From assembly GCA_024138025.1 (NCBI GenBank), contig JAMXBD010002820.1, positions 1 through 64,000 of the forward strand: a stretch of 64,000 nucleotides of DNA, read 5' to 3'. This document shows, in pieces, positions 38,101 through 48,243 of the stretch. Made by a program: the position numbers and the translations under genes. The notes under the pieces were generated by a model. It was not told where the DNA came from. It searched no databases and saw only the letters and a program-made list of their open reading frames with translations. The DNA comes from Combretum micranthum (lineage: Eukaryota; Streptophyta; Magnoliopsida; Myrtales; Combretaceae). Each line of letters opens with the position of its first letter. The stretch's first letter is position 1.

Positions 38101-38595
38101 TGTTTATAAGGATGTAAGACTAGGGTATAGGTAGTGTGTGTAGTAGGGTGTACTTGTGAATAGTGATAAATAGTAGACAAGACATCTACTTTACCGGTAG
38201 TAAAGAAAATACGGGAAAAGCTATAACTGTAATTTTTATTACTCAAAAATTATAAAACTTATATTTTTGAGATCCTTATAAAATTTTGGTTCTAAGGAGT
38301 ATTTCAAAATATTTTTTTGAGTTTCTAGTTCTAGGGTTCGCTTTTCTGTAATGGAGCTTGGGAAGGCCCCGAATAGAAAATTTTTCGAAATAAAAACTTT
38401 CCATGGTTTGAAATATACTTTAAAACAATTTTTCACATTAAATTATTTTATAAAAGTTCTTTTGATATGAAGCCAAAGGAAAGCCAAATCTAGGATTTCT
38501 ATGTTTCTCTCACTAAGCTAGAACAGACCGGTTTAGGGTTTTGGTTTTTCCAGTTTCCGAAGTTTTCTTGACTACTAGAAAAACCGGGGTTTACA
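35182..38595 (+). mobile_element. Solo LTR 2 (3,414 bp) inside the copia C LTR
   Basis: It starts TGTCATGCCCATAGGGG and ends GGGGTTTACA, with perfect 5-bp target duplications ATACC at 35,177-35,181 and 38,596-38,600. The uninterrupted partner LTR at 24,484-24,922 shows the empty site with a single ATACC, which proves the insertion. No coding region is present. The start and the first several hundred bases resemble solo LTRs 1 and 3, but the 3' end is different, so it is a separate subfamily. It contains a (GT)n/(GGT)n tract at about 37,753-37,782 and a TA tract at about 37,870. Confidence 0.93.
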
Positions 38596-38600
38596 ATACC

Positions 38601-38720
38601 TCTGCATAAACAGTATGGATGTCTCCCATCAAGACATCCCATCACGAAAAGTCATGTTATTTAGATTAAAAGTCATGACTTTTCTCAAATAAACTTACAT
38701 AATGGCCACAAATTCTAGCA
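38601..38720 (-). repeat. 5' LTR of copia C, outer part
   Basis: The remaining 120 bp of the LTR, matching 24,801-24,922 and ending in TTCTAGCA; next to it is the ATATT target-duplication copy. Confidence 0.9.
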
Positions 38721-38725
38721 ATATT

Positions 38726-39250
38726 TTCATAAGATGGAATTTTTGGGGAGTGGCTCGACTCGTGGTAGTGGAAACTATAGAAAGAATAATTGGGAAATTT
38801 CGACCATCCATCGTGGAAAGAAAGAGTAAGGGTCAACATTTTGATATACTAAGAAGAAGATATTTGAATTTTCAAAATGCGAGTAATGTTGAACTCATAT
38901 TTTTTGTAATTATAGTTGTCAAAATCGTGAATCAAATAAATGATTTTATGAATTTATGATTTTATATGCTTTTTTCTTAATTAAAATTGATACAAAATTA
39001 CTTATGTTTAGATTTTAGATAGAATTATGAATTGTGGTGTATGATTTTATATATTTATAATGTTACTGGTTTTGTACCATTTTTTATGATTCTATCAATT
39101 CTTTATATTCTAATGGATAATAAAATTATAATTTTAGGATGATTTTACCTTATGCAGTTAAAATAAGGTAAGATAAACATATTAAAATTTTAGTAGAACA
39201 TTTTAGATATTGTGATTGTCACTTTTTGAATCACTTATATTCATGCTCCG
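38726..39250 (+). pseudogene. LINE ORF2 endonuclease N-terminus
   Basis: The first residues read NIFIRWNFWGVARL, in the place of the ISWNCRGLG start of plant LINE endonucleases (APE type). These are followed by IERIIGKFRPSIV, the LIR-x-x-x-PDIVF part, and by KGQHFDILRRRYLNF. The Cys of WNC is lost. This open piece runs to 38,959. It lies directly beside the copia C right flank, so copia C entered just before ORF2. The bases from 38,960 to 39,250 are AT-rich and have lost readable protein. Confidence 0.55.
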
Positions 39251-40185
39251 TTGGCTCTCGAAGGTCGAGTTTACGTTTCAGGATTCTTTGATCCTCTTGG
39301 CTAGTTAAATTAAGGAGGCTTAGATGTGCCTACAACACTCGAATAAGAGTTTGTGCTAGGAAAAGGATTGTTGGAGAAACTTGGAAGCCTCGATGCGTGA
39401 CAAAGGCGTTCCAGCATTTTGTTTTATATAATAATTTGATTGATTTGAATGCAAAATGATTATTGTTGGTATCCACAGTACGAGGAAATACACATGACAT
39501 AAGAAGCTTTCATTGAAAAGCTAATTTAGGGTCTGTTTGTTTTTTTTTTTTGGCCATTTTAATATTTTATTTTTATTATTTTCGAATAAATATTTATTTA
39601 GAAACTGATACATATGAAAAATAGATATTTTTAATTATAAAATGATTAAATGAATAAGATGGAGATAATATATAAATATGATATCAAATATAGATAAGAT
39701 ACAAATAAAAATCAAGCAATCCAAATAGACCAATAACACTTTAGATTGAAAATATGAAGCAGATGTTGTTAGCTACACTTTGGAAAGCAAATTAAAAATT
39801 TGTTAAAACAATACGAAGAAGTGGATTGAGAAGGTGAGAATGAAGAAGAATTAGCGGCATTGGTGCTAGTGAAGAAGTATGTTAGGGATAAAAGGGCTGG
39901 AAATAATGGGATAAATTATGGCGACATAGATTCAAAATTCTTACAATTCCACTTTAAATAACCCTCTAGAAGAAAAAAAAAAAAGTGTTGCAAATAAAAT
40001 TTATTAAGTCAAAAGTGGTGAAAGAGTTTAGATAGATGAGGTTAGCTAGATAGAGGTATAATTTATTTGGAACGTCAACAACCTTTATATTTCAAAGGGC
40101 ACAAGTAAATGGATTAGTTTCTAGATTGTGTGCAAAATTTAATTAATCAAGTGATTAATGAAATGCTCACAAGAGATGTAATTTT
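39251..40185 (+). pseudogene. LINE endonuclease C-terminal part and linker
   Basis: Only weak protein traces remain, for example TKAFQHFVLYNNLIDLN (about 39,400-39,450), which fits the F-x-x-x-I-x-x-x-x-L-x-DL block of LINE endonucleases, and GDIDSKFLQFH at about 39,920-39,955, in place of the GDRNTKFFH block. Assignment rests on order and spacing as much as on residues. The MITE-like element at 39,529-39,731 interrupts it. Confidence 0.4.
39529..39731. mobile_element. MITE-like element of 203 bp
   Basis: Ends GGGTCTGTTTG and, in reverse complement, GGTCTATTTGGATTGCTTG form imperfect inverted repeats around an AT-rich core without coding capacity. The ends resemble those of the element at 16,065-16,223, so both probably belong to one family. 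No certain target duplication. Confidence 0.5.
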
Positions 40186-40550
40186 ACGTTTGGAATGCTG
40201 GAATCGTTTGAAATGACATTTAATGAAATAGTCGAATAAGAAATGACAAATCCATTTTTATGTTCAGATACATTCGCATAATATAATAAAATGAAATGAT
40301 TATTTAATAAGATTTGTCAAAAATACCTTTCATATTAAATGAAAATAGTAAATATGTATAGGATAAAAATGTAATTAAAAAATAAAATGGAACTGCGATT
40401 CCGCCTTTGAGAAGGCGAAATTGAATTCCTGCTAGAAGTTGATTCCAAGGAATCATGATTCCAGCTTCTAAATACACTTCCAAATATTGAGAAAGGGAAT
40501 AGTAGCCAGAATCATGATTCCATTCTAATCTAATCCTGCATACCAAACGT
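40186..40550. mobile_element. MITE-like element of 365 bp
   Basis: The left end ACGTTTGGAATGCTGGAAT and the right end, in reverse complement, ACGTTTGGTATGCAGGATT form inverted repeats of about 19 bp with a few mismatches. The interior has further self-complementary parts (GGAATCATGATTCC at about 40,450). It has no coding capacity and sits between the linker and the reverse transcriptase of the LINE. Target duplication not resolved. Confidence 0.55.
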
Positions 40551-41184
40551 GTCATGAGTGAATATAAAATTAAAGGTTGTGTGTTGCTGGAATCTTATGG
40601 ATTTAATGTATTATTTTTGTTAATCATTTTGGAGTGTCTCAAGCCATTGATGTATGGAATTGTTTTTAAGTTCATGAAATCAAGCATGTTCCCTTCTTAT
40701 TTAAAGGAGACAAACATAATCTTACTTCCAAAAGTGACATCTAAAAAAAATCTCTCAATTTTGACTGATTGGTATTTGTGATTTTTCTTTCAAACTTATG
40801 TCCAAAGTTTTTAGTCTTAGCTAATAATATAAAACTCTCTTGAATGATAACATATCCCCCTCCTAAAGAGCAATTATAGTCAATTGATTAATATATAATA
40901 ATATGGTGATAACTCATAAAATTTTTAATCATCTAAAATATAAAAGGGAAAATAGGAAAAATTACAAGAATTCCTTTATGTTGTCAAAGTGGATATGAAG
41001 AAAGCAAATGATGGAATTTTCATTAGAGACTAGTGGTTGGAAAACAAGGTTTTAATGCATAATGAAATCATTCGAGTATGAAATGCGTAATTTTTTCAAT
41101 TTTTGATCTCATGTATAATGTAGGTGAAAAGGGAAAGTTCATCTTACAGTGAGATGTGGAACTTATATGCTTCATATTTATTAT
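40551..41184 (+). pseudogene. LINE ORF2 reverse transcriptase, N-terminal half
   Basis: SMFPSYLKETNIILLPKVTS (about 40,685-40,745) is the P-x-x-L-x-x-T-x-I-x-LIPK block of LINE reverse transcriptases. LITDNIMVTHEIFNHLK follows at about 40,885 with a frameshift (the RQITDNILIAHE block), then KVDMKKANDGIFI at about 40,985 (LDMSKAYDRVEW block), and a degenerate trace of the RQGDPLSPYLF block at about 41,140-41,185. Copia A starts next. Stops are frequent, so this is a relic. Confidence 0.65.
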
Positions 41185-41404
41185 TGTTTTTAGTAGCTAA
41201 TTAGTGCCAGTGTCCTTTTATAATTAGTCCACTTGTCTTGTTTTCATATGAGCTAGGATAGAGTTAGTTAGAGTGTATATATTTGTCATATTGAGTTTGT
41301 TAAGACTCGGTTGTAGAACTTGTTAATGAGACAAAAAATAGAACTTCTCTACAGCTTTTTACTACATGAATTCTCTGATTTCTTTTTCATGCACAAGACT
41401 CACA
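41185..41404 (+). repeat. Putative 5' LTR of copia A
   Basis: About 220 bp from TGTTTTTAGTAGC to GACTCA/CACA, ending right before a tRNA-Met-like primer site. LTRs of this size occur in some plant copia groups. With no second LTR to compare, the left end is approximate. Confidence 0.5.
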
Positions 41405-41416
41405 TGGTATCGGGGC
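41405..41416 (+). other. Primer-binding site of copia A
   Basis: TGGTATCGGGGC differs at two positions from TGGTATCAGAGC, the complement of the 3' end of plant initiator-Met tRNA, and lies just after the putative LTR. Confidence 0.75.
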
Positions 41417-41539
41417 TATGGCAATGAGGTAATTCTTGCTACTAGTTGATTAGATTTCCTTTTGTTTGAAGATTGGGTTTATCTTCTTCGTTGCATTGAT
41501 GGAACTGTAAATAGATTCAAATTGTTGTAATCAAAATGA

Positions 41540-44090
41540 AATGGTGATTTCTAATCCTTTATGTTTATCAAATTATGATGTTCCAAGTATGGTGATCAGA
41601 ACATTATTTTTGATGGCACTAATTATTTGGCTTGGAGTAGATTTGCAAGATATGATTAGGTGCCAAACTCAATTTCCGGTTTATAGATGACAATATTTTG
41701 AAACCTAGTGATATTTTACCTGATTTGATTCATTGGAGAAGATGTGACTACATGGTTAGGTGTCGGTTGTTGAATTTGATGTTAAGTGAATTTTCAAAAA
41801 TCTTTTTTTTTTTTTGCTCAATCTGCATATAAATTGTGGAATGAGTTTAATGAACAATATGAACAAGATAGTAGTACTCCGATTTTTTAGGTTTAGCATG
41901 AAATTAATAATGTACAATAAGGAAATTGGTCAGTAAGCACGTATAAAAACAAATTGAGGAGGCTTTGGGATAGATTACAAGCCCTACATGTTTATCTTAC
42001 TCACTCTTGTGGAAGTTTAGAATATTGCAATTGCGGTTTGAAGCAGCAAATTATGGAATTTGAATCATATAACAAGTGATGCAATTTTTTATGGGCTTAT
42101 GTGACGGATTTAAATTGGTATGAAATCACATATTGCCAATAGATCCACCACCCATTGTTAATAAGACTTTTTACTTGGTACAACATGTCGAAAAACAAAA
42201 ACACATTACTTCAAATATAGGTGACCTGGATTTTGTAGCTTATCTTGCTCATATGAGTGGAGATGCAAAAGGGTTTAATTATAAAAGGCAGAAAAACTCA
42301 AATAACAAAATGTTTTGCAAGAATTGCAAGAGTGCAGAACATTTGATTGAAACATGTTTTCAGATCATAGGGTATCCTGATTGTTTAGATGGAAAAGAAT
42401 CAATTCTAAGTCACAAGGGAAGTTAGCACTTCATGTGCTAGAGATTAATCGTGTGTAGAATTGATGACTCCACTTGATGATGTTTCTGAATTGGGCCGAT
42501 CTGATGTTAGGAAATTGCTTGATAAACATCTTGTGCATGATGTTTGTAAAGAACTAATGCAGATGAGGTGCAAACATCAAAATCAAGAAGAATCTCTAGC
42601 TAATATCTTTCAATATGCTGGTAAACATCATCTTTTATCTTGCTTTAGTGTTGTGTTTGATAGCTTTGGTTCTTGGATTAATGATTCAGGTGCTAATGAC
42701 CATATGACACCATACAAATCCATCGGAGTTGAAACGCAAGTCCTATCTACTCTCATTTTAATTCATTTACCAAGCAGTCCAATAAAAATGGTTCATATTG
42801 TTGGATTAGTACATATTACGAATAAATTGACCTTGAAATGTGTTTTACATACTTAACTTTACACACAACCTTCTTTCTGTCCATAAAGTGTTACCCTACT
42901 CACATTGATTGCTATCACCGATTCTTTCTCTCTTATATTATAAGACCTGAAAACTAAGGAGACTATTGTGATAGCTAAATCAAGGAATGGATTATATGTT
43001 CTAAAATCTTCACTTGGTAGCATTTTTACAACTTTAGATTAGAATAGACACTGGCATGTATCTTCTTTGAGTATGTCTTGTAATAAAAATAATTTCTTGC
43101 ATTTGTTTCATGTAAGATTGGATCATATATCTTGTTTTAAACTCAAACACATTGATACTTGTAAATCAATAGATATGACAGATTTTGTTTTTAACATTAG
43201 TCATGAAGCTAAAGCTTCGTATTTACCTTTCGAGCGTAACAATGATTCTTTCTCAATGAAGTTTCATTTGTTGCACTTAGATGTATGGGGACCTTTTCAT
43301 ATTCCTTCTCTTTCTGGTGCCAAGTATTTTCTTGCTATACTTGATGATCCTACTAGAAGTACTTGGACCTAATTGTTACATAATAAATCTCAAGCTCCTG
43401 CTTTCTCTCTAAGTTTTTGAGCTATATTGTTGATCTTTTTCCACTACTCCTAATTACATTAGATCCGACAATGAGGTAGAGTGTTTGTCTCACTCTTGTC
43501 AACATCTTTTTGATACATTAGGAATTATACATTAACACACCATGGTTTATTCTCTACATTGAAAGGTTGAGTGTAAGCCTAAACGTCTCTTAGATACATC
43601 TAGAGCTTTGTGTTTACATGCTAACTTACCTAAAGAATTTTGGGGTAAGTGTGCTCTTATAGCCACCTATCTTATCAATAGGATAACTTTTTCTTCCTTT
43701 CATTAGAAATCTTCTCATGAGCTTTTGTATGGAGAGAAACCTTCCTATGAGCACTTACATGTTATGAGATGTTTATCTTTTGCTACTAAACCTTCAATCT
43801 TAAGAGATAAATTTGATTCCCATAGGGTCAAGTGTGTTTTTCTAGGTTATGTCTCTAGAAAAAGGGTTATAAATTATATGTTTTAGATTCTCATGGTGTG
43901 TTTGTTAGCCAAGATGTCAAATTTTGTGAGGACATTTTTCCTTACAAATCTTCTTTTGTTCAAGTTCATAATAATGATGCTCTTCCTTTCACTTTTCCTA
44001 ATGTTTCTAATGTTATGTCTGAAGATCTTTTGTTTTTTCCGAATGATAATTTTGATACTTCTATTGTTGATGTTTCTCTTAAATAGAGGA
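41540..44090 (+). pseudogene. Copia A gag, protease and integrase
   Basis: The gag N-terminus is heavily mutated. The intact zinc knuckle CKNCKSAEHLIETC (CX2CX4HX4C) lies at about 42,316-42,357, and the protease active site SWINDSGANDHMT at about 42,670-42,710, with D-S-G kept. The GAG-pre-integrase part (NNFLHLFHVRLDHIS, about 43,085-43,130) and the integrase start (HLDVWGPFHIPSLSGAKYF, about 43,275-43,330) follow. Weaker integrase and linker parts with stops and frameshifts run to 44,090. Open pieces: 42,133-42,426, 42,461-42,856 and 43,067-43,372. Confidence 0.8.
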
Positions 44091-45096
44091 TGATGTTACT
44101 TCTTCTAGTCGATGTTCTTTATCTAGTGTGTGCAAGTCTACACGACTTCATAAACCTTCATGGTGGTTAAATGATATTGTTCATTCAATTCAAACTGATT
44201 CTTGCAATCATGCTAGTACTTCTAATGTTTCTTACTTTTTTTTATTACTTCTTTTGTCTCTTATCTTTTAGATTATGTTGCTTCACTAGCACATATATTA
44301 ACTACCAAATAACCATGTAGTTACTCTCAAGTTTCTAAAAGTTAAGAGTGGATACCAGCTATGGACAAGGAATTATAGGCATTGGAACTTAATAATGCTT
44401 GGTAGCTTATCGAGCTATCTTTAAGTAAGCATGCTATTAGCTTAAAGTGGATCTGCAAAGCTAAAGGTAGACTTAATTGTTTTATTGAGAGATATAAAGC
44501 TAGGTTGGTGGCTAAGGGACATACTTAAGTTGAAAAGGGAAGACTATCATGATACTTTTTCTCCTATTGCTAAGTTAGGTACAGTTTGTATACTTCTAGC
44601 TATAGCTATTGCATGTAATTGGCCTTCATTTCAATTAGACATTCATAATGCTTTTCTCCATGGTTTTCTTAATGAGGAGATTTATATGCATTCACCTGAA
44701 CGGTACTCTAAAGCCTTACCTAATCGAGTCTACAAGCTTCAACGTTCTCTTTATGATCTAAAGGAAGCCTCTAGACAATGGAATATTGAAATTTACGTTT
44801 TTTTACCGTGTAATGGTTTTGTTTAGTCAAAGGTTGGTTACTCTTTATTCACTCAACAAGTTGGTTAAGCTTTTACTGTCATTTTACTATATGTTGATGA
44901 TCTCCTTATTACTGGTGATTTGGATGCTATTTCATTGTTGAAGCAATAACTTCACGATGCTTTTATTATCAAAGACCTTGGGTTAGCGTGTTTCTTTTTA
45001 GTTCTTGAACTGTGCTAAACTTCTCATGGATTGATGATTCATCAATGCAAATTTATATTAGACTTGCTGACGGACGCTAGCATGACTAGTTGTGAT
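44091..45096 (+). pseudogene. Copia A reverse transcriptase, first part
   Basis: After a linker, motifs of the copia reverse transcriptase appear: ALKWICKAK-like at about 44,440, DTFSPIAKLGTVCILLAIA, then LDIHNAFLHGFLNEEIYM (about 44,634-44,690), KLQRSLYDLKEASRQW, and LYVDDLLITGD with the intact YVDD box at about 44,885-44,920. Several in-frame stops occur (for example TAG at 44,824-44,826). The coding trace stops at the hAT insertion and resumes at 46,204. Confidence 0.85.
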
Positions 45097-46195
45097 CAGG
45101 GATGCAATCAGATTTGTCATTATAGGATACCCGACCCACCCGACCTGTTAAAAACCTTATAGGGTTCGACCTTATAGGGTTATGGATGGGTTTGGTAAAA
45201 AAATTTGTAACCCCATGAGGTCTCGGATCGGATTGGGTCGTAGTTATGATGCTTTAGGATCGATCCGATCCACCTAAATTATTATAAAAAATACAATTAA
45301 ATTTTATAAAATTAAAAAAAAAACAAACGTTAAGATTTATCATAACTCACATATTACCAAGTTGCTATACGTAAGTGAATTTTTTTCAAAAAACTTATAT
45401 ATAATGGTAGAGGGGCAAATAACATTGTTATTACCAACTTATTATTAGTATAGGCAATTAAATATTAGATAAATATGTCAAAGGAATAATTTTCTTATTT
45501 TTTAATTGACATAGTTTATTACTTAATATAATATAAAGTGTATATTTTATTAACTAAAAATATTATTTAGCACATATTTTCTATTTTTTTGATATTTTGA
45601 TATTGATATCCTTTTTTTCAACTAGAAAAATTAAAATGAAATACCATCTACAACTAGAAAAGATAGAAGGTTAGCTTCATAAATTTTATATTACAAAGTT
45701 TGGAATAAAATTTTCTTTATTTAGAATGGTGTTTACATTTACATTACACTTTAGGGACATAAATACAAAAGAATTACATCTTGTCCCTCACAAAAATAAA
45801 TTAAAAACGTATAAAATTAAAAAAATGGCAAAAGAAGAAATATGCATCACACACATACAACAACTTTTGATATTATACTATGTTGTTGTAATACTTTTTC
45901 AAAGGTATTGATATAGAATATGTAATGTGGAGTTGGTATCACATTGTCTTATTTGTCTACTTTGCAAGAACCTTTACACAATAAGAATGAAAAAGGAAAA
46001 GAAAAAAAAAGAGTAAAAATGCAATCGAGTCGACAAAGTAAACCGGGTTAGGACTATGACCCTATAAGGGTGAGTTTGGGTATTGCATAAAAAACCCTAT
46101 AGGGCCAAGGGTTTAGTTTGGGCGATCCTATAGAGAAACGAGTCAGGTTCGAGTCTTATATGACCCGTCCCAAACCCATCCCGGTTGCATCCCTA
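45097..46195. mobile_element. hAT-like non-autonomous DNA transposon, 1,099 bp
   Basis: The element starts CAGGGATGCAA and ends TTGCATCCCTA, near-perfect terminal inverted repeats of the CAGGG/TAGGG hAT type. The flanks GTTGTGAT (45,089-45,096) and GTTGTCAT (46,196-46,203) are an 8-bp target duplication with one change, the hAT signature. The arms continue as a longer imperfect inverted repeat (ACCCGACC, CCTATAGGG, GGGTTTGG, CCCGTCC within about 150 bp of each end). It encodes no transposase, only a 61-codon chance frame. It interrupts the copia A reverse transcriptase. Confidence 0.9.
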
Positions 46196-46203
46196 GTTGT
46201 CAT

Positions 46204-46340
46204 CCTGCCTCCACCCCTTTTCCTTTTAGCCTTAAACTTGATAACAGCTTAAGGGAATTGCTTGACCAACCACTAGTTTATCGTAGGCTTGTTGGATGTC
46301 TCCTTTATCTTACTATTATACATTCATATATTTCATTTGC
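46204..46340 (+). pseudogene. Copia A reverse transcriptase, C-terminal part
   Basis: Directly after the hAT target duplication the copia frame resumes: SLKLDNSLRELL, QPLVYRRLVGCLLYLT and HSYISFA, the standard blocks before RNase H (V-Y-R-R-L-V-G-x-L-x-YL). It stops at the left end of the split LTR at 46,341. Confidence 0.85.
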
Positions 46341-46543
46341 TGTATAAGCCTTGAGTTAGTTTTTGTAGAAACTAAGTAATACCTAAAGAAAAAGGATTAT
46401 GCACTAAAATCAATTTCCTTTTAAGCTCAAAAAGTAATTCATGCACAACAACAATAATAAAATCAACAATGATAAATAATAGATAGGGAAAGGAAAGTTT
46501 GCACCGTGATTTTAACGTGGAGTTTGGTCCATCCCCTAGTCTC

Positions 46544-47152
46544 TGTTAGAAAATAATAACGATGAAAAGCTGTGCCGTGGAAACCACTGCCCTGAAAGCA
46601 AAATTCCGGCACGACCGTGGTGCAATCGACAACGTCGTTCGCTTCCCAAGGTTAACAAAGCGACCCCAGTCGCACATGCACTCGTGAGATGGAGTTGGAA
46701 TAACAACTACAATTGCCCAGAACCGAAAAAGAAACGAGAATAAGAAGAAAGAAAACTGTGAAGAATAATGATGCCTCCTTCTGCAAAACCGAAGCAGTAT
46801 ATATAAAACTGTATTTGAAACGTTACCAACAAAATTATCCATTGAGAAAAATCAGGGCACAATATGGAGATCGTGCCTTTCAAATTGGGAAAATAACCTC
46901 TCGTTTGAATGATTCAAAACACGTTTTTCTTTTCTGATTAATTCAAACATGATTTGTTAAAAATCAAATTTAAAGAAATAGCCCAGCCTAGACTAGATCG
47001 GGCCGGGCCGGCGGCGCGCGCGTGTGGTGATTTTTTCAAAAACCACTCATGCACTTTTTGAAACCACATAGAAGGAGTTTATTATAAACATGAAAACTTA
47101 GTTTTCAAGCAATGTGGGACAATGCTTGAAAAGCATATAGTCATTCCCAACA
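46544..47152 (-). repeat. 3' LTR of copia B
   Basis: A 609-bp LTR that includes a very GC-rich stretch GGGCCGGCGGCGCGCGCG near 47,005-47,025 and a TATA-like TTATATATA (minus strand) near 46,800. Differences from the other LTR are mostly C/T or A/G changes and a few small indels. Confidence 0.93.
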
Positions 47153-47655
47153 ATCCCCCACGAATGACTATACACATTTCTGGGCAAAGGAAGGAATTTT
47201 ATTTACTTAAGCATTAATATCTTTCGATTGAATTAATGCGTAGTGAAATGAGGCAACAACTTTACTAATGAAAGTGAAATAAATCTTGAACTTTCAAAAG
47301 CTCAAGTTGAGACCCCCACAACACGTATCAACTCCTTAATGTTGCTATTCCGCGATAATACAAAAGCACTATTAAAGGCCCTGTGCATACACCTTGGATT
47401 TTATGAGTGCTCTAGAAAGAAAATCCTATATTCCTTCATAGAAGGCGGCCCACCTTCACACTCATTTAAATGGTAACTTCATCAAGTCTATCACATTTAG
47501 ACCACTCAATAAACAGAGCTATGAAGTCACTGAGTCCATTGGACTCATTTTTCATCAATCATCCATCAAGTCCTTTCAGAACCACCCAAACACAGGGCTA
47601 TGGATTTAAGCACTACCACAAATACAGGGATGGACTGTAGTGCATCACACAATAT

Positions 47656-48243
47656 TCAAACCAAAGGTTTAAGTCCCATTCCCTTGGAAGACTCTTGAAT
47701 AACTCTCCTAGTCAATCCTTTCGTTAAAGGATCTGCAGGTTTCTTTTGGATCTCACAAATTCTAAGGAAATTACTCCATTCCTCAAGAGTTGTTTAACCG
47801 CACCATGCCTAATGCGAATATGTCTTCTTTTGCCATTATACACATAATTTTTGGCAACTCCAATAGCTGCTTGTGAATCACAGTGCAATGATATTGGAAC
47901 AGAAGACCCCACAGTGGAATGTCACCCAGTAAGTTTTTCAACCACTCGGCTTCTTGACCAGCCAGTTCAAGAGCAATGAACTCAGATTCCATAGTAGAGC
48001 GAGATACAAGTCTGTTTGGATGATTTCCATGAAATAGCTCCTCCACCTAAAGTGAACACATATCCACTAGTAGAACTCACTTCATCATTATCTGTCACCC
48101 AGTTTGCATCACAATAACCTTCTAAAACAGCAGGAAACTTGTTAAAATGCAAACACAAATTCATGGTTCCTTTAAGATATTTCAGTAATCGACGAAGTGC
48201 ATTCCAGTGTTCATTGTTAGGATTATGGGTGTATCTACTGAGT
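47656..48243 (-). pseudogene. Copia B RNase H and end of pol
   Basis: The RNase H blocks are readable but spread over three frames: [19 protein letters not shown] and [20 protein letters not shown] (48,010-48,130), [21 protein letters not shown] (about 47,930-48,005) and LHCDSQAAIGVAKN (about 47,845-47,890). The end is PADPLTKGLTRRVIQE with a TGA stop at 47,656. The catalytic residues (D of CDAN, E of MESEF, D of CDSQ) are all present, so only frameshifts break it. RNase H removes the RNA strand during reverse transcription. Confidence 0.88.

Larger units (their letters stand above)
24484..38720 (-). mobile_element. Copia C, Ty1/copia retrotransposon with nested inserts
   Basis: A complete but decayed minus-strand element. 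Its LTRs are 24,484-24,922 (3' LTR) and 34,868-38,720 (5' LTR, split by a solo LTR); both start TGTAAGATAATTTTATAATT and end in CA. Flanks ATAAT (24,479-24,483) and ATATT (38,721-38,725) agree at four of five bases, consistent with an aged 5-bp target duplication. A polypurine tract AAGTGGGAGAA (minus strand) abuts the 3' LTR. Removing the two solo-LTR inserts leaves about 6.3 kb, a normal copia size. Gene order gag, protease, integrase, reverse transcriptase, RNase H is readable but broken. Confidence 0.9.
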
